DNA from: Peptococcaceae bacterium
GTDB lineage: Bacteria; Bacillota; Desulfotomaculia; Desulfotomaculales; Desulfocucumaceae
Reading direction: 5' to 3'
Assembly: GCA_023512435.1 (NCBI GenBank)
Contig: JAILZP010000008.1
Coordinates: 35,691-99,690, forward strand
Length of the DNA stretch: 64,000 nucleotides
The position numbers and the translations under genes are program-made. This document shows, one piece after another, positions 26,902 through 36,402 of the stretch (the stretch's first letter is position 1; each line of letters starts with the position of its first letter). The notes below the pieces were generated by a model. The model was not told the DNA's origin, searched no databases, and saw nothing but the letters and a program-made list of their open reading frames with translations.

Positions 26902-28143
26902 TTGGGATCCAGAGTCGTGGTTACGGGCATGAGCGTGGTTTCACCCCTGGGTATCGGCCTGGAGACATTCTGGTCGAACCTGGTGGCGGGCAAATCCGGT
27001 GTTGGCCCCATAACCAGGTTTCAGACCGACGGCTACAGCACGAGGATCGGGGCCGAAGTAAAGAATTTTGTTCCGGAAGATTATATAGACAAAAAAGAGG
27101 CCCGGAGGATGGACCGCTTCACCCAGTTTGCCGTGGCGGCCGCGAAAATGGCCCTGGAGGACGCCGGCCTGGATATTGGGTCCGCTGACCGGGACCGGGT
27201 GGGAGTGGTCCTGGGGTCGGGCATCGGCGGCATAGAAACCCTTGAGGAACAGCACAAGGTGCTGCTGGCCAAGGGTCCCGGAAGGGTAAGCCCGTTTTTC
27301 ATTCCCATGATGATTGCCAACATGGGTCCGGCCCAGATCGCCATAACATACGGGCTGAGGGGCTGCAACCTGATCACCACCAGCGCCTGCGCCTCCAGCA
27401 ACAACGCCATCGGGGACTCGTACCGCCTGTTGCAGCGGGGCCAGCTCGACGTGGTCATCACCGGCGGCGCCGAGGCTCCGATAACCCCTATGGCCATGGC
27501 GGGCTTCTGCTCCATGAAGGCCATGTCCACCCGGAATGAAGACCCCGAAGGGGCCAGCCGGCCCTTTGACGCCGGGAGAGACGGCTTTGTAATCGGGGAG
27601 GGCGCGGGCTTTTTAATCCTGGAGACCCTCGAACACGCGCTGAACCGGGGGGCAAGGATTTACGGCGAGGTGGCGGGGTACGGCAGCAACTGCGACGCGT
27701 ACCACATCACCGCCCCCGACCCCGAGGGCAGGGGGGCGGCCATGTCCATGAAGCTGGCCCTGGATGACGCCGGGCTGGCCCCGGAAGAGGTCGATTACAT
27801 CAATGCCCACGGCACTTCCACGCCGCTGGGGGACAGGCTTGAAACTCTTGCCGTCAAGAATGTGTTCGGCCCCCACGCCTATAAAATCGCGGTGGGGTCC
27901 ACCAAGTCCATGACCGGGCACCTTCTGGGGGCTGCGGGCGGGCTGGAGGCTGTGGTCTGCCTGCTGGCCATTCAAAGGGGCGTTATACCTCCCACCATTA
28001 ACTTGCAGACCCCGGATCCGGAATGCGATCTGGATTACGTGCCCAACCGGGCGAGAGAGGCGGACGTTAACGTCGCCCTGTCCAACTCCTTCGGCTTCGG
28101 GGGCCACAATGTCACCCTGATTTTTAAAAAATTCACCGGGTAA
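26902..28143 (+). CDS. fabF: Beta-ketoacyl-ACP synthase II
   Basis: 413 residues. Elongates acyl-ACP with malonyl-ACP. Cys163 in [16 protein letters not shown], His in [11 protein letters not shown] and His in [13 protein letters not shown] form the active site. The TTG start at 26902 follows GGAGG by 8 bases ([14 protein letters not shown] follows). Confidence 0.96.
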   Translation: MGSRVVVTGMSVVSPLGIGLETFWSNLVAGKSGVGPITRFQTDGYSTRIGAEVKNFVPEDYIDKKEARRMDRFTQFAVAAAKMALEDAGLDIGSADRDRVGVVLGSGIGGIETLEEQHKVLLAKGPGRVSPFFIPMMIANMGPAQIAITYGLRGCNLITTSACASSNNAIGDSYRLLQRGQLDVVITGGAEAPITPMAMAGFCSMKAMSTRNEDPEGASRPFDAGRDGFVIGEGAGFLILETLEHALNRGARIYGEVAGYGSNCDAYHITAPDPEGRGAAMSMKLALDDAGLAPEEVDYINAHGTSTPLGDRLETLAVKNVFGPHAYKIAVGSTKSMTGHLLGAAGGLEAVVCLLAIQRGVIPPTINLQTPDPECDLDYVPNRAREADVNVALSNSFGFGGHNVTLIFKKFTG

Positions 28144-28156
28144 CGGGGTATGCGTG

Positions 28157-28864
28157 ATGGCCCAGAGGGAAGCCTTCAAAGAAATGTGTGAAAAAATAGG
28201 AATAGAGTGGAAAAACATCGACCTGCTGCACATGGCCCTGACCCACAGCTCCTATTCCTTTGAAAAAAAGGAGAGGATAAGAAACAACCAGAGGCTTGAG
28301 TTTTTGGGGGACGCGGTGCTGGAGCTGGTGGTCAGCGAGTATTTGTACAATACCTTCTCTTCCGGCACCGAGGGCGATCTTACCAAGCTGAGGGCCTCCA
28401 TTGTCTGTGAGCCGTCCCTGGCCAGGGCGGCCAGGGAGATCGGGATCGGACCCTGCCTTTACATGGGCAGGGGAGAGGAAAGGTCCGGGGGCAGGGACCG
28501 CCCCTCCATCCTGGCGGATGCCTTTGAGGCGCTTCTGGGCGCCATTTACCTGGACAGCGGCCTGGAGGAGGCCGCCAAATTCGCCCTGGGCCGGCTACGG
28601 GACGTGATTGACGATGTGCTGGAGGGCCGGGTGGAAAGGGACTATAAAACCGAACTGCAGGAAATATTACAAAAAATATCGAATCACCCCGTCAGCTACG
28701 TGATCCTGAAGGAGGAGGGCCCGGCCCACGACAAGACTTTCACCGCCGCGGTGATCTACATGGGCAGACAGATGGGCACCGGAACAGGGCGTTCGAAAAA
28801 GGAAGCGGAGCAGCATGCCGCCAGGAACGCCCTGGAATTCATCGCGGAACGGGGCCCCCAATGA
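28157..28864 (+). CDS. rnc: Ribonuclease III
   Basis: 235 residues. Cleaves double-stranded RNA in rRNA maturation. The signature NQRLEFLGDAVLELVVSEYL (near residue 42) carries the metal-binding acids. The C-terminal dsRNA-binding domain (about 160-233) ends GTGRSKKEAEQHAARNALEF. ATG 28157 (GTG 28154 possible). It sits between fabF and ftsY; the smc gene often found between rnc and ftsY in Firmicutes is absent. Confidence 0.95.
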   Translation: MAQREAFKEMCEKIGIEWKNIDLLHMALTHSSYSFEKKERIRNNQRLEFLGDAVLELVVSEYLYNTFSSGTEGDLTKLRASIVCEPSLARAAREIGIGPCLYMGRGEERSGGRDRPSILADAFEALLGAIYLDSGLEEAAKFALGRLRDVIDDVLEGRVERDYKTELQEILQKISNHPVSYVILKEEGPAHDKTFTAAVIYMGRQMGTGTGRSKKEAEQHAARNALEFIAERGPQ

Positions 28865-28882
28865 AGCGGAGGTTGCTTGAGG

Positions 28883-29791
28883 ATGGGTATTTTCAGCAGG
28901 CTCAGGGATTCTCTCAGCAAAACCAGGAAGGACTTCGTGGAGAGAATCGACAGCCTGATTACCGGCAGAAAACAGATCGACGAAGGACTGTACGATGAGC
29001 TGGAAGAGGTTCTGATCCAGGCGGACGTGGGGGCGGAAACGGCCTTTAACCTGGTGGAGGACCTGCGCAGGCTGGCGAAGGAGCGAAAGGCGGGCGACCC
29101 GGCCCAGTTAAAGCCGCTGCTCAAGGAACTGATCCTGGAGGTGCTGGGACGGGAATCCTATTCCCTGGCGGACGGGGGTGCCCTGACGGTGATCCTGGTG
29201 GTGGGGGTCAACGGCGTGGGGAAGACCACCACCATCGGAAAGCTGGCCCATAACCTGAAACAGGGTGGGAAAAAGGTGATTCTGGCCGCCGGTGACACCT
29301 TCCGGGCGGCGGCCATCGACCAGCTTGAAATATGGGGAAACCGGGCCGGGGCCGATGTGATCAAGCACCGGGAGGGGGCCGACCCGGCGGCGGTGGTATT
29401 TGACGCCATTCAGGCGGCCCGGGCCAGAAAGGCCGATGCGGTGGTGGTGGACACCGCCGGAAGGCTGCACACAAAAAGCAACCTGATGGAAGAGTTGAAA
29501 AAGATAGGGCGGGTTCTCTCCAGGGAGATCCCGGGGGCGCCGCACGAGGTTCTCCTGGTTCTCGACGCCACCACCGGGCAGAATGCCATCAACCAGGCCA
29601 GGATATTCGGGGAGGCCACCGGGGTTACCGGCATCGTGCTGACCAAGCTGGACGGAACGGCCAAGGGAGGGGTGATCATCGGGATCAAACAGGCCCTGGA
29701 CATCCCGGTCAAATTCATCGGCATCGGCGAGGGCATAGACGACCTCCGTCCCTTTAACCCCGTTGAATTCGCGGAGGCCTTGTTTTCCTGA
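28883..29791 (+). CDS. ftsY: Signal recognition particle receptor FtsY
   Basis: 302 residues, a short form without the acidic A domain. N domain (about 1-85) and GTPase G domain: [15 protein letters not shown] (G1), [23 protein letters not shown] (G3), [12 protein letters not shown] (G4/G5). It docks ribosome-SRP complexes at the membrane. ATG 28883 is 10 bases after GGAGG; TTG 28877 would be only 4 away. Confidence 0.95.
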   Translation: MGIFSRLRDSLSKTRKDFVERIDSLITGRKQIDEGLYDELEEVLIQADVGAETAFNLVEDLRRLAKERKAGDPAQLKPLLKELILEVLGRESYSLADGGALTVILVVGVNGVGKTTTIGKLAHNLKQGGKKVILAAGDTFRAAAIDQLEIWGNRAGADVIKHREGADPAAVVFDAIQAARARKADAVVVDTAGRLHTKSNLMEELKKIGRVLSREIPGAPHEVLLVLDATTGQNAINQARIFGEATGVTGIVLTKLDGTAKGGVIIGIKQALDIPVKFIGIGEGIDDLRPFNPVEFAEALFS

Positions 29792-29804
29792 TCAACCAAA
29801 ACGG

Positions 29805-29835
29805 ACGGGCGGGACACAACCCATGCCCGTTTTAT
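29805..29835 (+). terminator. Terminator after ftsY
   Basis: ACGGGC (29805-29810) pairs with GCCCGT (29825-29830), with an inner GGG/CCC, followed by TTTTAT. Confidence 0.65.
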
Positions 29836-29929
29836 ATTTCTGCGCGAAGTAGGAAAGGATGGCAAAAAAAGCGAATATTTTATGGCCGGGCAAGCATTAT
29901 AGAACAAGGAACGCTGGGAGGATGGGACA

Positions 29930-30727
29930 ATGTCCGTAAAGACAGCCATTATAGGAGGGACCGGGGTATATGATCCGCGGATACTCTCAGGCGTCAGGGA
30001 GGAAAAGATAACCACGCCGTACGGGACCGTAAAGGCCGTGGTGGGCAGTTACCGGGGCAGGGAAATAGCCTTTATGGCCAGGCACGGGGCGGACCACTCG
30101 GTGCCGCCGCACCTGGTGAATTACCGGGGGAATATTGCCGCGCTCAGGGAACTGGGGGTAAAGAATATTTTTGCCACCGCCGCCGTCGGGTCGCTGAACC
30201 CGGAGATGAAGCCGGGCCAGTTTGTTTTCGTGGACCAGTTCCTGGATTTCACCAAGGGAAGGCCCTCCACCTTTGTGGAGGAGGGAGTGGTCCACCTGGA
30301 CATGACCGATCCGTACTGTCCGGGGCTGAGGTCATTGCTGGCCGGCTCCGCTGAAAAACTGGGGCTGGAATTTCACCGCGGAGGCGTTTATGTGTGCGCC
30401 GAGGGGCCCAGGTTTGAAACGGCGGCGGAAATAAAAATGTTCAGGCTTTTGGGCGGGGACCTGGTGGGCATGACCAGCGTCCCGGAGGTGGTGCTGGCCA
30501 GGGAGGCCGGGATTTGCTACGCCACCATCGCCATGGTCACCAATTTCGCGGCCGGAATTTCCCCGAACAAGCTCTCGCACCAGGAAGTGGTGGAAATGAT
30601 GGCCGAAAATGCAGAAAGGCTGAAAGGTTTAATCATGCAGGCCGTTTCGGACCTGGACGAGGACCGGTCCTGCGCCTGCCAGATGGTGGAAAGCCCGGTC
30701 AATCCGGTCGTCAGCAATAAGCAATAA
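29930..30727 (+). CDS. Purine nucleoside phosphorylase of the MTA/MTI phosphorylase family
   Basis: 265 residues. Phosphorolyses a 5'-modified purine nucleoside to the base and a 5-deoxy-5-substituted ribose-1-phosphate. Phosphate-binding IIGGTGVYD and ARHGADHSVPPHLVNYRGN, and the GVYVCAEGPRFETAAE motif, are typical. The base-recognition segment reads VTNFAAGIS with Asn205, as in enzymes for 6-oxopurines; the adenine-specific MTA phosphorylases have Asp here. I therefore favour methylthioinosine (or 5-deoxyinosine) as substrate, consistent with the deaminase at 33210. The ATG follows GGGAGGATGGGACA. It is first in the salvage island; mtnA follows. Confidence 0.85.
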   Translation: MSVKTAIIGGTGVYDPRILSGVREEKITTPYGTVKAVVGSYRGREIAFMARHGADHSVPPHLVNYRGNIAALRELGVKNIFATAAVGSLNPEMKPGQFVFVDQFLDFTKGRPSTFVEEGVVHLDMTDPYCPGLRSLLAGSAEKLGLEFHRGGVYVCAEGPRFETAAEIKMFRLLGGDLVGMTSVPEVVLAREAGICYATIAMVTNFAAGISPNKLSHQEVVEMMAENAERLKGLIMQAVSDLDEDRSCACQMVESPVNPVVSNKQ

Positions 30728-30777
30728 GGCGTAGGAATTTACGAGGAATGCTTTGGGTCTAATATAATAAGTTCCGA

Positions 30778-30806
30778 CGTCTGACGACAGGCGACTGACG
30801 ACTGTT
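30778..30806. repeat. Seven-base-period repeat before mtnA
   Basis: Four units: GACGTCT, GACGACA, GGCGACT, GACGACT. Same period as the AATTGG-type arrays but a different unit. Confidence 0.7.
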
Positions 30807-30822
30807 ACGGGAGGGATCGATA

Positions 30823-31869
30823 TTGGAAACCATGCGCTGGGAGGGGCGGGAGTTTTTGATCCTGGACCAGACCAGGCTTCCGGGCAGCGTCGAATATATC
30901 CGCTGCCGTGACCACCTGGCGGTGGCCGAAGCCATCAAAAGGCTTTCGGTGAGGGGCGCCCCGGCCATCGGCGCGGCCGCCGCCTACGGCCTGGTGCTGG
31001 GGGCGATGGGCCTTGAGACTGACGACCCGGGGGAGTTTCTGGCCGGGGTTGAAAGAATAGCCGCCCACCTGTCCTCCACCCGCCCGACGGCGGTGAACCT
31101 GAACTGGGCGCTGGGGAGGATGCTGGCCGGGTTGCGGTCGGCCGGGCCGGGGAAGCCGGAGGAACTGATCCGGGTGATGCTTCGCGAGGCCGACGGGATA
31201 TACCGGGAAGACCTGGAAGGGAATAAGAAAATGGGCCGGCTGGGGCAGGAACTGATTCCCGACGGGGCCAGGATCCTGACCCACTGCAATGCCGGCGCCC
31301 TGGCCACCGCCGGTTACGGCACCGCCCTGGGGGTGATCAGGGCGGCCCGCGAGGCGGGGAAAAAGGTTAGCGTTTATGCCGGAGAGACCAGGCCGCTTCT
31401 CCAGGGTGCCAGGCTGACCGCCTGGGAAATGGCCCGGGAGGGCATTCCGGTCACCCTCATTACCGATAACATGGCCGGCTACCTGATGGCAAGGGGAATG
31501 GTGGACCTGGTGGTGGTGGGGGCCGACCGCATCGCGTCAAACGGAGACGCGGCCAACAAGATCGGCACCTACGGGTTGGCGGTGCTGGCCCGGGAACACG
31601 GACTGCCCTTTTACGTGGCGGCGCCCTTTTCAACCGTGGACATGAACCTCCGGTCGGGGGCCGGGATACCCATCGAGGAGCGGAGTCCCGAAGAGGTGAC
31701 CCATATTGCCGGGGTAAGAGTGGCCCCGGAAGGGGTGAGGGTGTGGAATCCGGCCTTCGACGTTACCCCGGCGAGGCTGATCAGCGCCATTATCACCGAC
31801 CGGGGAGTGGTCCGGCCGCCGTATGAGAAGTCGCTGAGGGAGATAATGAAAGAGGGGATTGGGGATTAG
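30823..31869 (+). CDS. mtnA: Methylthioribose-1-phosphate isomerase
   Basis: 348 residues. Converts 5-methylthioribose-1-phosphate (and in some organisms 5-deoxyribose-1-phosphate) to the ribulose-1-phosphate. eIF2B-like fold: KRLSVRGAPAIGAAAAYG, the catalytic Cys region THCNAGALATAGYGTALG, and GADRIASNGDAANKIGTYGLA with the catalytic Asp. TTG 30823 has GGAGGG 7 bases upstream, while the ATG at 30832 is too far. No MtnK/W/X/D of the usual methionine salvage route is nearby. The last residues GIGD come from a heptamer repeat. Confidence 0.93.
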   Translation: METMRWEGREFLILDQTRLPGSVEYIRCRDHLAVAEAIKRLSVRGAPAIGAAAAYGLVLGAMGLETDDPGEFLAGVERIAAHLSSTRPTAVNLNWALGRMLAGLRSAGPGKPEELIRVMLREADGIYREDLEGNKKMGRLGQELIPDGARILTHCNAGALATAGYGTALGVIRAAREAGKKVSVYAGETRPLLQGARLTAWEMAREGIPVTLITDNMAGYLMARGMVDLVVVGADRIASNGDAANKIGTYGLAVLAREHGLPFYVAAPFSTVDMNLRSGAGIPIEERSPEEVTHIAGVRVAPEGVRVWNPAFDVTPARLISAIITDRGVVRPPYEKSLREIMKEGIGD

Positions 31870-31886
31870 GGATTGGGATTGGGAGG
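31853..31886. repeat. Seven-base-period repeat at the mtnA 3' end
   Basis: GGGGATT, GGGGATT, AGGGATT, then a six-base GGGATT, running into the ahcY ribosome site GGGAGG. The first units encode the end of MtnA and its stop. Confidence 0.8.
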
Positions 31887-31893
31887 AGAAAGT

Positions 31894-33147
31894 GTGAAGG
31901 ATTATTCAATCAGGGATATCGGCCTTGCCCCGGAGGGCAGGCTGAAAATCGACTGGGTCAGGGAGCACATGCCGGTGCTCAACGCCATCAGGGAGGAATT
32001 CGAGAGGGACAGGCCCTTTGCCGGTGTCCGGGTGGCCATGAGCATCCACCTGGAGGCCAAAACGGCCTACCTGGCCCGGGTGCTCAGGGCAGGGGGGGCC
32101 GAGATAGCCATAACCGGGTCCAATCCCCTCTCCACCCAGGACGACGTGGCCGCGGCCCTGGCCGCCGAGGGAATGAACGTTTACGCCTGGCACGACGCGA
32201 GCCCGGAGGAGTACCGGGCGCATATCCTCGAAACCCTGGAAACCGGCCCCGGGATCATCATCGACGACGGCGGGGACCTGGTCAACGCCCTGCATACCGA
32301 GAGGACCGATCTGGCCGGAAAGGTAACCGGGGGATGCGAGGAGACCACCACCGGGGTGATCAGGCTCCGGGCCATGGAAAAGGCCGGAAGGCTGCTTTTT
32401 CCCATGGTGGCGGTGAACGACGCCCTGTGCAAGTACCTTTTCGACAACCGTTACGGCACCGGGGAATCGGTGTGGTCGGGGATCATGCGCACCACCAACC
32501 TCATCGTGTCGGGCAAGAACGTGGTGGTCCTTGGCTACGGCTGGTGCGGCCGGGGAGTGGCCATGAAGGCCAGGGGGCTGGGGGCCAGGGTGATCGTCTG
32601 CGAGGTGGACCCGGTGAGGGCCGTTGAGGCATACATGGACGGGTACCAGGTGATGCGCAGCGACGACGCGGCGGCGGCGGGGGACATGTTCATCACCGTC
32701 ACCGGCTGCCGGGACATATTGCGGGACAGGCACTTCCGCCGCATGAAAAACGGGGCTATCCTGGCCAACGCCGGCCACTTCGACGTGGAGATAAACAAGC
32801 CGGAGCTGGAGGCCGCCTCGGTGAGCCGGAGGACGGTCCGGAAGAACATCGAGGAATTCACCCTGCGGGACGGCAGGAAGCTTTACCTCCTGGCCGAGGG
32901 ACGGCTGGTGAACCTGGCGGCCGGCGACGGGCACCCGGCGGAAATAATGGACATGTCCTTCGCCCTGCAGGCGCTGTCCGCCCGCTACGTGCTGGAGAAC
33001 GGCGGCCGGATGGAAAAAAGGGTCTACGACGTGCCGCCGGAACTGGACCGGAGGGTGGCCCGGATCAAGCTGCGGTCGCTGGGGATAGAGATAGACAGCC
33101 TGACCCCGGAACAGGACGAGTATATACATAGCTGGAACCACGGATAA
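31894..33147 (+). CDS. ahcY: Adenosylhomocysteinase (or S-inosylhomocysteine hydrolase)
   Basis: 417 residues, the short bacterial/archaeal form. Hydrolyses S-adenosylhomocysteine to homocysteine and adenosine with tightly bound NAD. NAD motif [20 protein letters not shown]; substrate segments [42 protein letters not shown] 31894 follows GGAGG by 7 bases. Because an SAH/MTA deaminase gene follows, the real substrate could be S-inosylhomocysteine, as shown for the Methanocaldococcus enzyme; sequence alone does not settle this. Confidence 0.92.
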   Translation: MKDYSIRDIGLAPEGRLKIDWVREHMPVLNAIREEFERDRPFAGVRVAMSIHLEAKTAYLARVLRAGGAEIAITGSNPLSTQDDVAAALAAEGMNVYAWHDASPEEYRAHILETLETGPGIIIDDGGDLVNALHTERTDLAGKVTGGCEETTTGVIRLRAMEKAGRLLFPMVAVNDALCKYLFDNRYGTGESVWSGIMRTTNLIVSGKNVVVLGYGWCGRGVAMKARGLGARVIVCEVDPVRAVEAYMDGYQVMRSDDAAAAGDMFITVTGCRDILRDRHFRRMKNGAILANAGHFDVEINKPELEAASVSRRTVRKNIEEFTLRDGRKLYLLAEGRLVNLAAGDGHPAEIMDMSFALQALSARYVLENGGRMEKRVYDVPPELDRRVARIKLRSLGIEIDSLTPEQDEYIHSWNHG

Positions 33148-33148
33148 C

Positions 33149-33184
33149 GGGAATTGGGTATTGGGAAATGGGAACTGGGGGTTG
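33149..33184. repeat. Seven-base-period repeat between ahcY and mtaD
   Basis: Five units: GGGAATT, GGGTATT, GGGAAAT, GGGAACT, GGGGGTT. It starts two bases after the ahcY stop. Confidence 0.85.
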
Positions 33185-33209
33185 TTTAAAGAGAGGGGGA
33201 GGCTAGATT

Positions 33210-34514
33210 GTGGGTAAAATACTGATTAAGGGCGCCACGGTTATTACCATGGAAAGCCACGACTCCGTAATTCCGGACGGGGAGATAGCCATCGAGGGCC
33301 AGCGGATTGTAAGCGTGGGACCGGCCGGCTCGGCGCCGGAGGGCTTCGCGCCGGAGAAAACCCTGGATGCCGCTGAAATGCTGGCTTTGCCCGGGTTTGT
33401 CAACTGCCACACCCACGCCGCCATGACCATCCTGCGCAGCTACGCCGACGACCTGCCCCTGATGAGGTGGCTTAAAGAGAAAATCTGGCCCCTTGAAGCC
33501 AGGCTGGAGGAAGACGATATTTACTGGGCCACCATGCTCTGCTGCCTGGAGATGATCCGGTCCGGCACCACCGCCTTTGCCGACATGTACTTCCACATGG
33601 ACCGGGTGGCCGAGGCGGTGGAAAAGGCGGGGGTCCGGGCGGACCTTTCCCGGGGCATGATCGGCGTCGGCCCGGAGGCCGAAGCGGCCCTGGAGTACAG
33701 CCGGGAGTTTGCGGCCCGGTGGCACGGCCGGGCCGGCGGCAGGATCACGGTGAGGCTGGGCCCCCACGCCCCCTACACCTGCCCGCCGGAATACCTGAAA
33801 AAAGTGGTCGATCTGGCCGGGGAGCTGAACGTGGGGATCCACATCCACCTGGCCGAAACCCTTTCGGAAATAGAGGAAATAAATAAAAAGTACGGCATGT
33901 CGCCCATCCGGCTGGCGGACAGCGTGGGGCTGTTCGAACTGCCGGTGCTGGCCGCCCACTGCGTGCACGTGGACGGCGCGGACATGGAAATCATGGCCCG
34001 GAAGAAGGTGGGGGTGGCCCACAACCCGGAGAGCAATATGAAACTGGCCAGCGGCGTGGCCCCGGTGACCGCCATGCTGAAGGCCGGCGTCACGGTGGGC
34101 CTGGGCACCGACGGGGCGGCCAGCAACAACAACCTGGACATGCTGGAGGAGATGCGCAGCGCGGCCCTGCTGCAGAAGGTGACCAACATGGATCCCCTGG
34201 CCCTGCCCTCCTTCGAGGCGCTGCGGATGGCCACGGCGGGGGGCGCCGGGGCCCTGGGCATGGACGGCGAGATCGGCCTGCTGCGGCCCGGCTGCAAGGC
34301 CGACATAATCCTGATGGAAACCCGCAGGCCGCACCTGTTTCCCAGGCACGACTGGCTGGCCCACATCGTTTACGCCGCCCAGTCCTCCGACGTGCACACG
34401 GTGATCGTTGACGGCAGGATCGTGATGGAAGGGCGCAGGGTGCTGACCATCGACGAGGAAGAGGTCTTCCACGAGGTGCAGGCCCGGGCGGAGAGGCTGG
34501 TCGGGCGGAAATAG
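33210..34514 (+). CDS. mtaD: 5-methylthioadenosine/S-adenosylhomocysteine deaminase
   Basis: 434 residues, amidohydrolase superfamily. Deaminates MTA, SAH and, in homologues, 5'-deoxyadenosine to the inosine forms. Metal ligands: HTHAAM (near residue 65), HIHLAE (near 214), HCVHVD (near 250) and GTDGAASNN (near 300). Best compared with Thermotoga TM0936 and Methanocaldococcus DadD. GTG 33210 follows GGGGGAGG. It is the fourth gene of the salvage island and explains why the phosphorylase looks inosine-type. Confidence 0.92.
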   Translation: MGKILIKGATVITMESHDSVIPDGEIAIEGQRIVSVGPAGSAPEGFAPEKTLDAAEMLALPGFVNCHTHAAMTILRSYADDLPLMRWLKEKIWPLEARLEEDDIYWATMLCCLEMIRSGTTAFADMYFHMDRVAEAVEKAGVRADLSRGMIGVGPEAEAALEYSREFAARWHGRAGGRITVRLGPHAPYTCPPEYLKKVVDLAGELNVGIHIHLAETLSEIEEINKKYGMSPIRLADSVGLFELPVLAAHCVHVDGADMEIMARKKVGVAHNPESNMKLASGVAPVTAMLKAGVTVGLGTDGAASNNNLDMLEEMRSAALLQKVTNMDPLALPSFEALRMATAGGAGALGMDGEIGLLRPGCKADIILMETRRPHLFPRHDWLAHIVYAAQSSDVHTVIVDGRIVMEGRRVLTIDEEEVFHEVQARAERLVGRK

Positions 34515-34580
34515 GGAAGCTGGGAATTGGGAATCTGGGAATAGGGATTGGGAGCTAGGAGCTGGCAGCTAGAAGCTGGG
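34513..34580. repeat. Mixed seven-base-period repeat between mtaD and the rRNA methyltransferase
   Basis: About nine units. The first part is GGGAATT-type and the second GAGCTAG/GCAGCTA-type, so both unit families meet in one array. Confidence 0.85.
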
Positions 34581-34584
34581 GGTG

Positions 34585-35766
34585 ATGGCTACGGCCACGG
34601 TGAGACTTGCCAGGGGCCGGCAGGCCAGGGTGGCCGGCGGGCATCCCTGGGTTTACGGAACAGAGGTTGAGGACATAGAAGGAAGCTTCAGCCCCGGGGA
34701 TATTGTGGAGGTTGCGGACAGCCGGGGGAGGTTTCTGGGCCGGGGCTACATCAACCCGGCCTCCCAGATCCTGGTCAGGATCATGACCAGGGACCGGGAC
34801 GAGAAGATTGACCGGGAATTTTTCCGCCGGCGCATTGAAACGGCCTGGCGGTACCGGAGCAAGGTGGTCAAAAACACCGACGCCTTCCGGGTGGTCTTCG
34901 CCGAGGCCGACTTTCTGCCGGCCCTGGTGGTGGACAAGTTCGGCGGCTACCTGGCGGTGCAGACCCTGGCCCTGGGGATTGACCTGCACAAGGAAACCAT
35001 TGTCGAAGTTTTAAAGGAAGTGATCGGTCCGGCCGGCATTTATGAGCGCAACGACGCCGGCGTCCGGGAACTGGAGGGGCTGCCCCTGCGGGCGGGGTTT
35101 ATCGGCCGGGAGTTTGACCCCGTGGTGGAGATTGAGGAGAACGGCCTCCGCTTCGAGGTGGACCTGGCCGGGGGCCAGAAGACCGGTTACTTCCTGGACC
35201 AGAGGGAAAACCGGATGGCCCTGGAACACCTCTGCGCCGGGGCCAGGGTCCTGGACTGCTTCTGCCATACCGGAACCTTTTCGGTTTACGCCGCCCGTTT
35301 CGGGGCCGGGGAGGTGCTGGGCATCGATATCTCCGGCCCGGCCCTGGAGGCGGCCGCCAGGAATGCGGCCCGGAACGGGTATGCCGGCGTCTGCGGCTTC
35401 AGGGAGGGAAACTGTTTCGACGAGCTGAGGAGGCTGGAACGGGCCGGGGAGAAGTTCGACCTGGTCATCCTGGACCCCCCGGCCTTCACCAAGTCGAAAA
35501 AGGCCCTGGAGGGCGCGGTCAGGGGGTACAAGGAGATTAACCTGAGGGCCTTTAAAATACTGCGGCCCGGGGGTTTCCTGGTCACCTGCTCGTGCTCCTA
35601 CCACATGAGCGAGGGCCTGTTCCTGGAGGTCGTCAAAAGCGCGGCCCTGGATGCCGGGAGGGCGGCCAGGCTGGTGGAAGTCAGGAGGCAGGCCCGGGAC
35701 CACCCCATGCTGCCGGCCTCACCGGAAACTTATTACCTGAAGTGCTTGATTATCCAGGCCCTGTGA
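34585..35766 (+). CDS. RlmI-like class I rRNA (cytosine-5) methyltransferase
   Basis: 393 residues. An N-terminal PUA domain (about 1-75: RQARVAGGHPWVYGTEV), a central EEHEH-like domain, and a Rossmann SAM-binding domain: VLDCFCHTGTFSVYAA, DLVILDPPAFTKSKK, and the catalytic CSCSYHM. It fits the RlmI/YccW family that methylates 23S rRNA. ATG 34585 (or GTG 34582) directly follows a heptamer array whose GGGGG serves as ribosome site. Its product SAH would feed the preceding ahcY, but this is probably coincidence. Confidence 0.88.
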   Translation: MATATVRLARGRQARVAGGHPWVYGTEVEDIEGSFSPGDIVEVADSRGRFLGRGYINPASQILVRIMTRDRDEKIDREFFRRRIETAWRYRSKVVKNTDAFRVVFAEADFLPALVVDKFGGYLAVQTLALGIDLHKETIVEVLKEVIGPAGIYERNDAGVRELEGLPLRAGFIGREFDPVVEIEENGLRFEVDLAGGQKTGYFLDQRENRMALEHLCAGARVLDCFCHTGTFSVYAARFGAGEVLGIDISGPALEAAARNAARNGYAGVCGFREGNCFDELRRLERAGEKFDLVILDPPAFTKSKKALEGAVRGYKEINLRAFKILRPGGFLVTCSCSYHMSEGLFLEVVKSAALDAGRAARLVEVRRQARDHPMLPASPETYYLKCLIIQAL

Positions 35767-35775
35767 AAAGGGCCT

Positions 35776-36327
35776 TCAGTCTCCGGCCGCCGTCAGTTCC
35801 TCCCAGGCTTCCCGGTAAGTATTGAAGTCTTTTTCGCTGAACAGGACGAACCGGACTTCGTCCAGGCCGCCTTCCCGTTCCAGGAAATTTTTCACCGTGG
35901 ACGCCGCCACCCGGGCCGCCCGGCCGGTGGGGAAGCCGTAAGCGCCCGTGCTGATGGAGGGGAAGGAGACCGAACGGATGCCCCTGCTCACGGCCAGTTG
36001 CAGCGAATTGCGGTAGGCGCTGGACAGGAGTTCGTCCTCCCGGCTGCCTCCGCCGGACCAGACGGGGCCCACCGTATGGATGACGTAGCGGGCCTTGAGG
36101 TTCCCGCCGCCGGTGATCACGGCCTCCCCGGCGGGGCAACCGCCCTGCCGGGCCCTGATTTGCTTGCACTCTTCCAGGATCTGCGGCCCCCCTGCCCGGT
36201 GGATGGCGCCGTCAACCCCGCCCCCGCCCAGCAGGGAGGAATTGGCGGCATTGACAATGGCCTCGGTGTCCTGCCTGGTTATGTCTCCCTGGATAAGAAC
36301 CACTTTGGTGCTGCCCGCCTTAAACAT
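35776..36327 (-). CDS. Macrodomain ADP-ribosyl / O-acetyl-ADP-ribose hydrolase
   Basis: 183 residues of the MacroD type: IQGDITRQDTEAIVNAANSS, the ADP-ribose loop GGGGVDGAIHRAGG, and SFPSISTGAYGFPTGRAA. It removes ADP-ribose from proteins or deacetylates O-acetyl-ADP-ribose. GGAGGG precedes the ATG at 36327. It is convergent with the methyltransferase and follows the aldolase gene on the minus strand by 75 bases. Confidence 0.92.
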   Translation of the reverse strand: MFKAGSTKVVLIQGDITRQDTEAIVNAANSSLLGGGGVDGAIHRAGGPQILEECKQIRARQGGCPAGEAVITGGGNLKARYVIHTVGPVWSGGGSREDELLSSAYRNSLQLAVSRGIRSVSFPSISTGAYGFPTGRAARVAASTVKNFLEREGGLDEVRFVLFSEKDFNTYREAWEELTAAGD

Positions 36328-36402
36328 ACAAAACCCTCCTAGACCATTGCTGACAAATATTAAAAAGGATGCCTAAAATCTCCTGTCTTCTGTCTCCCAC
36401 TC

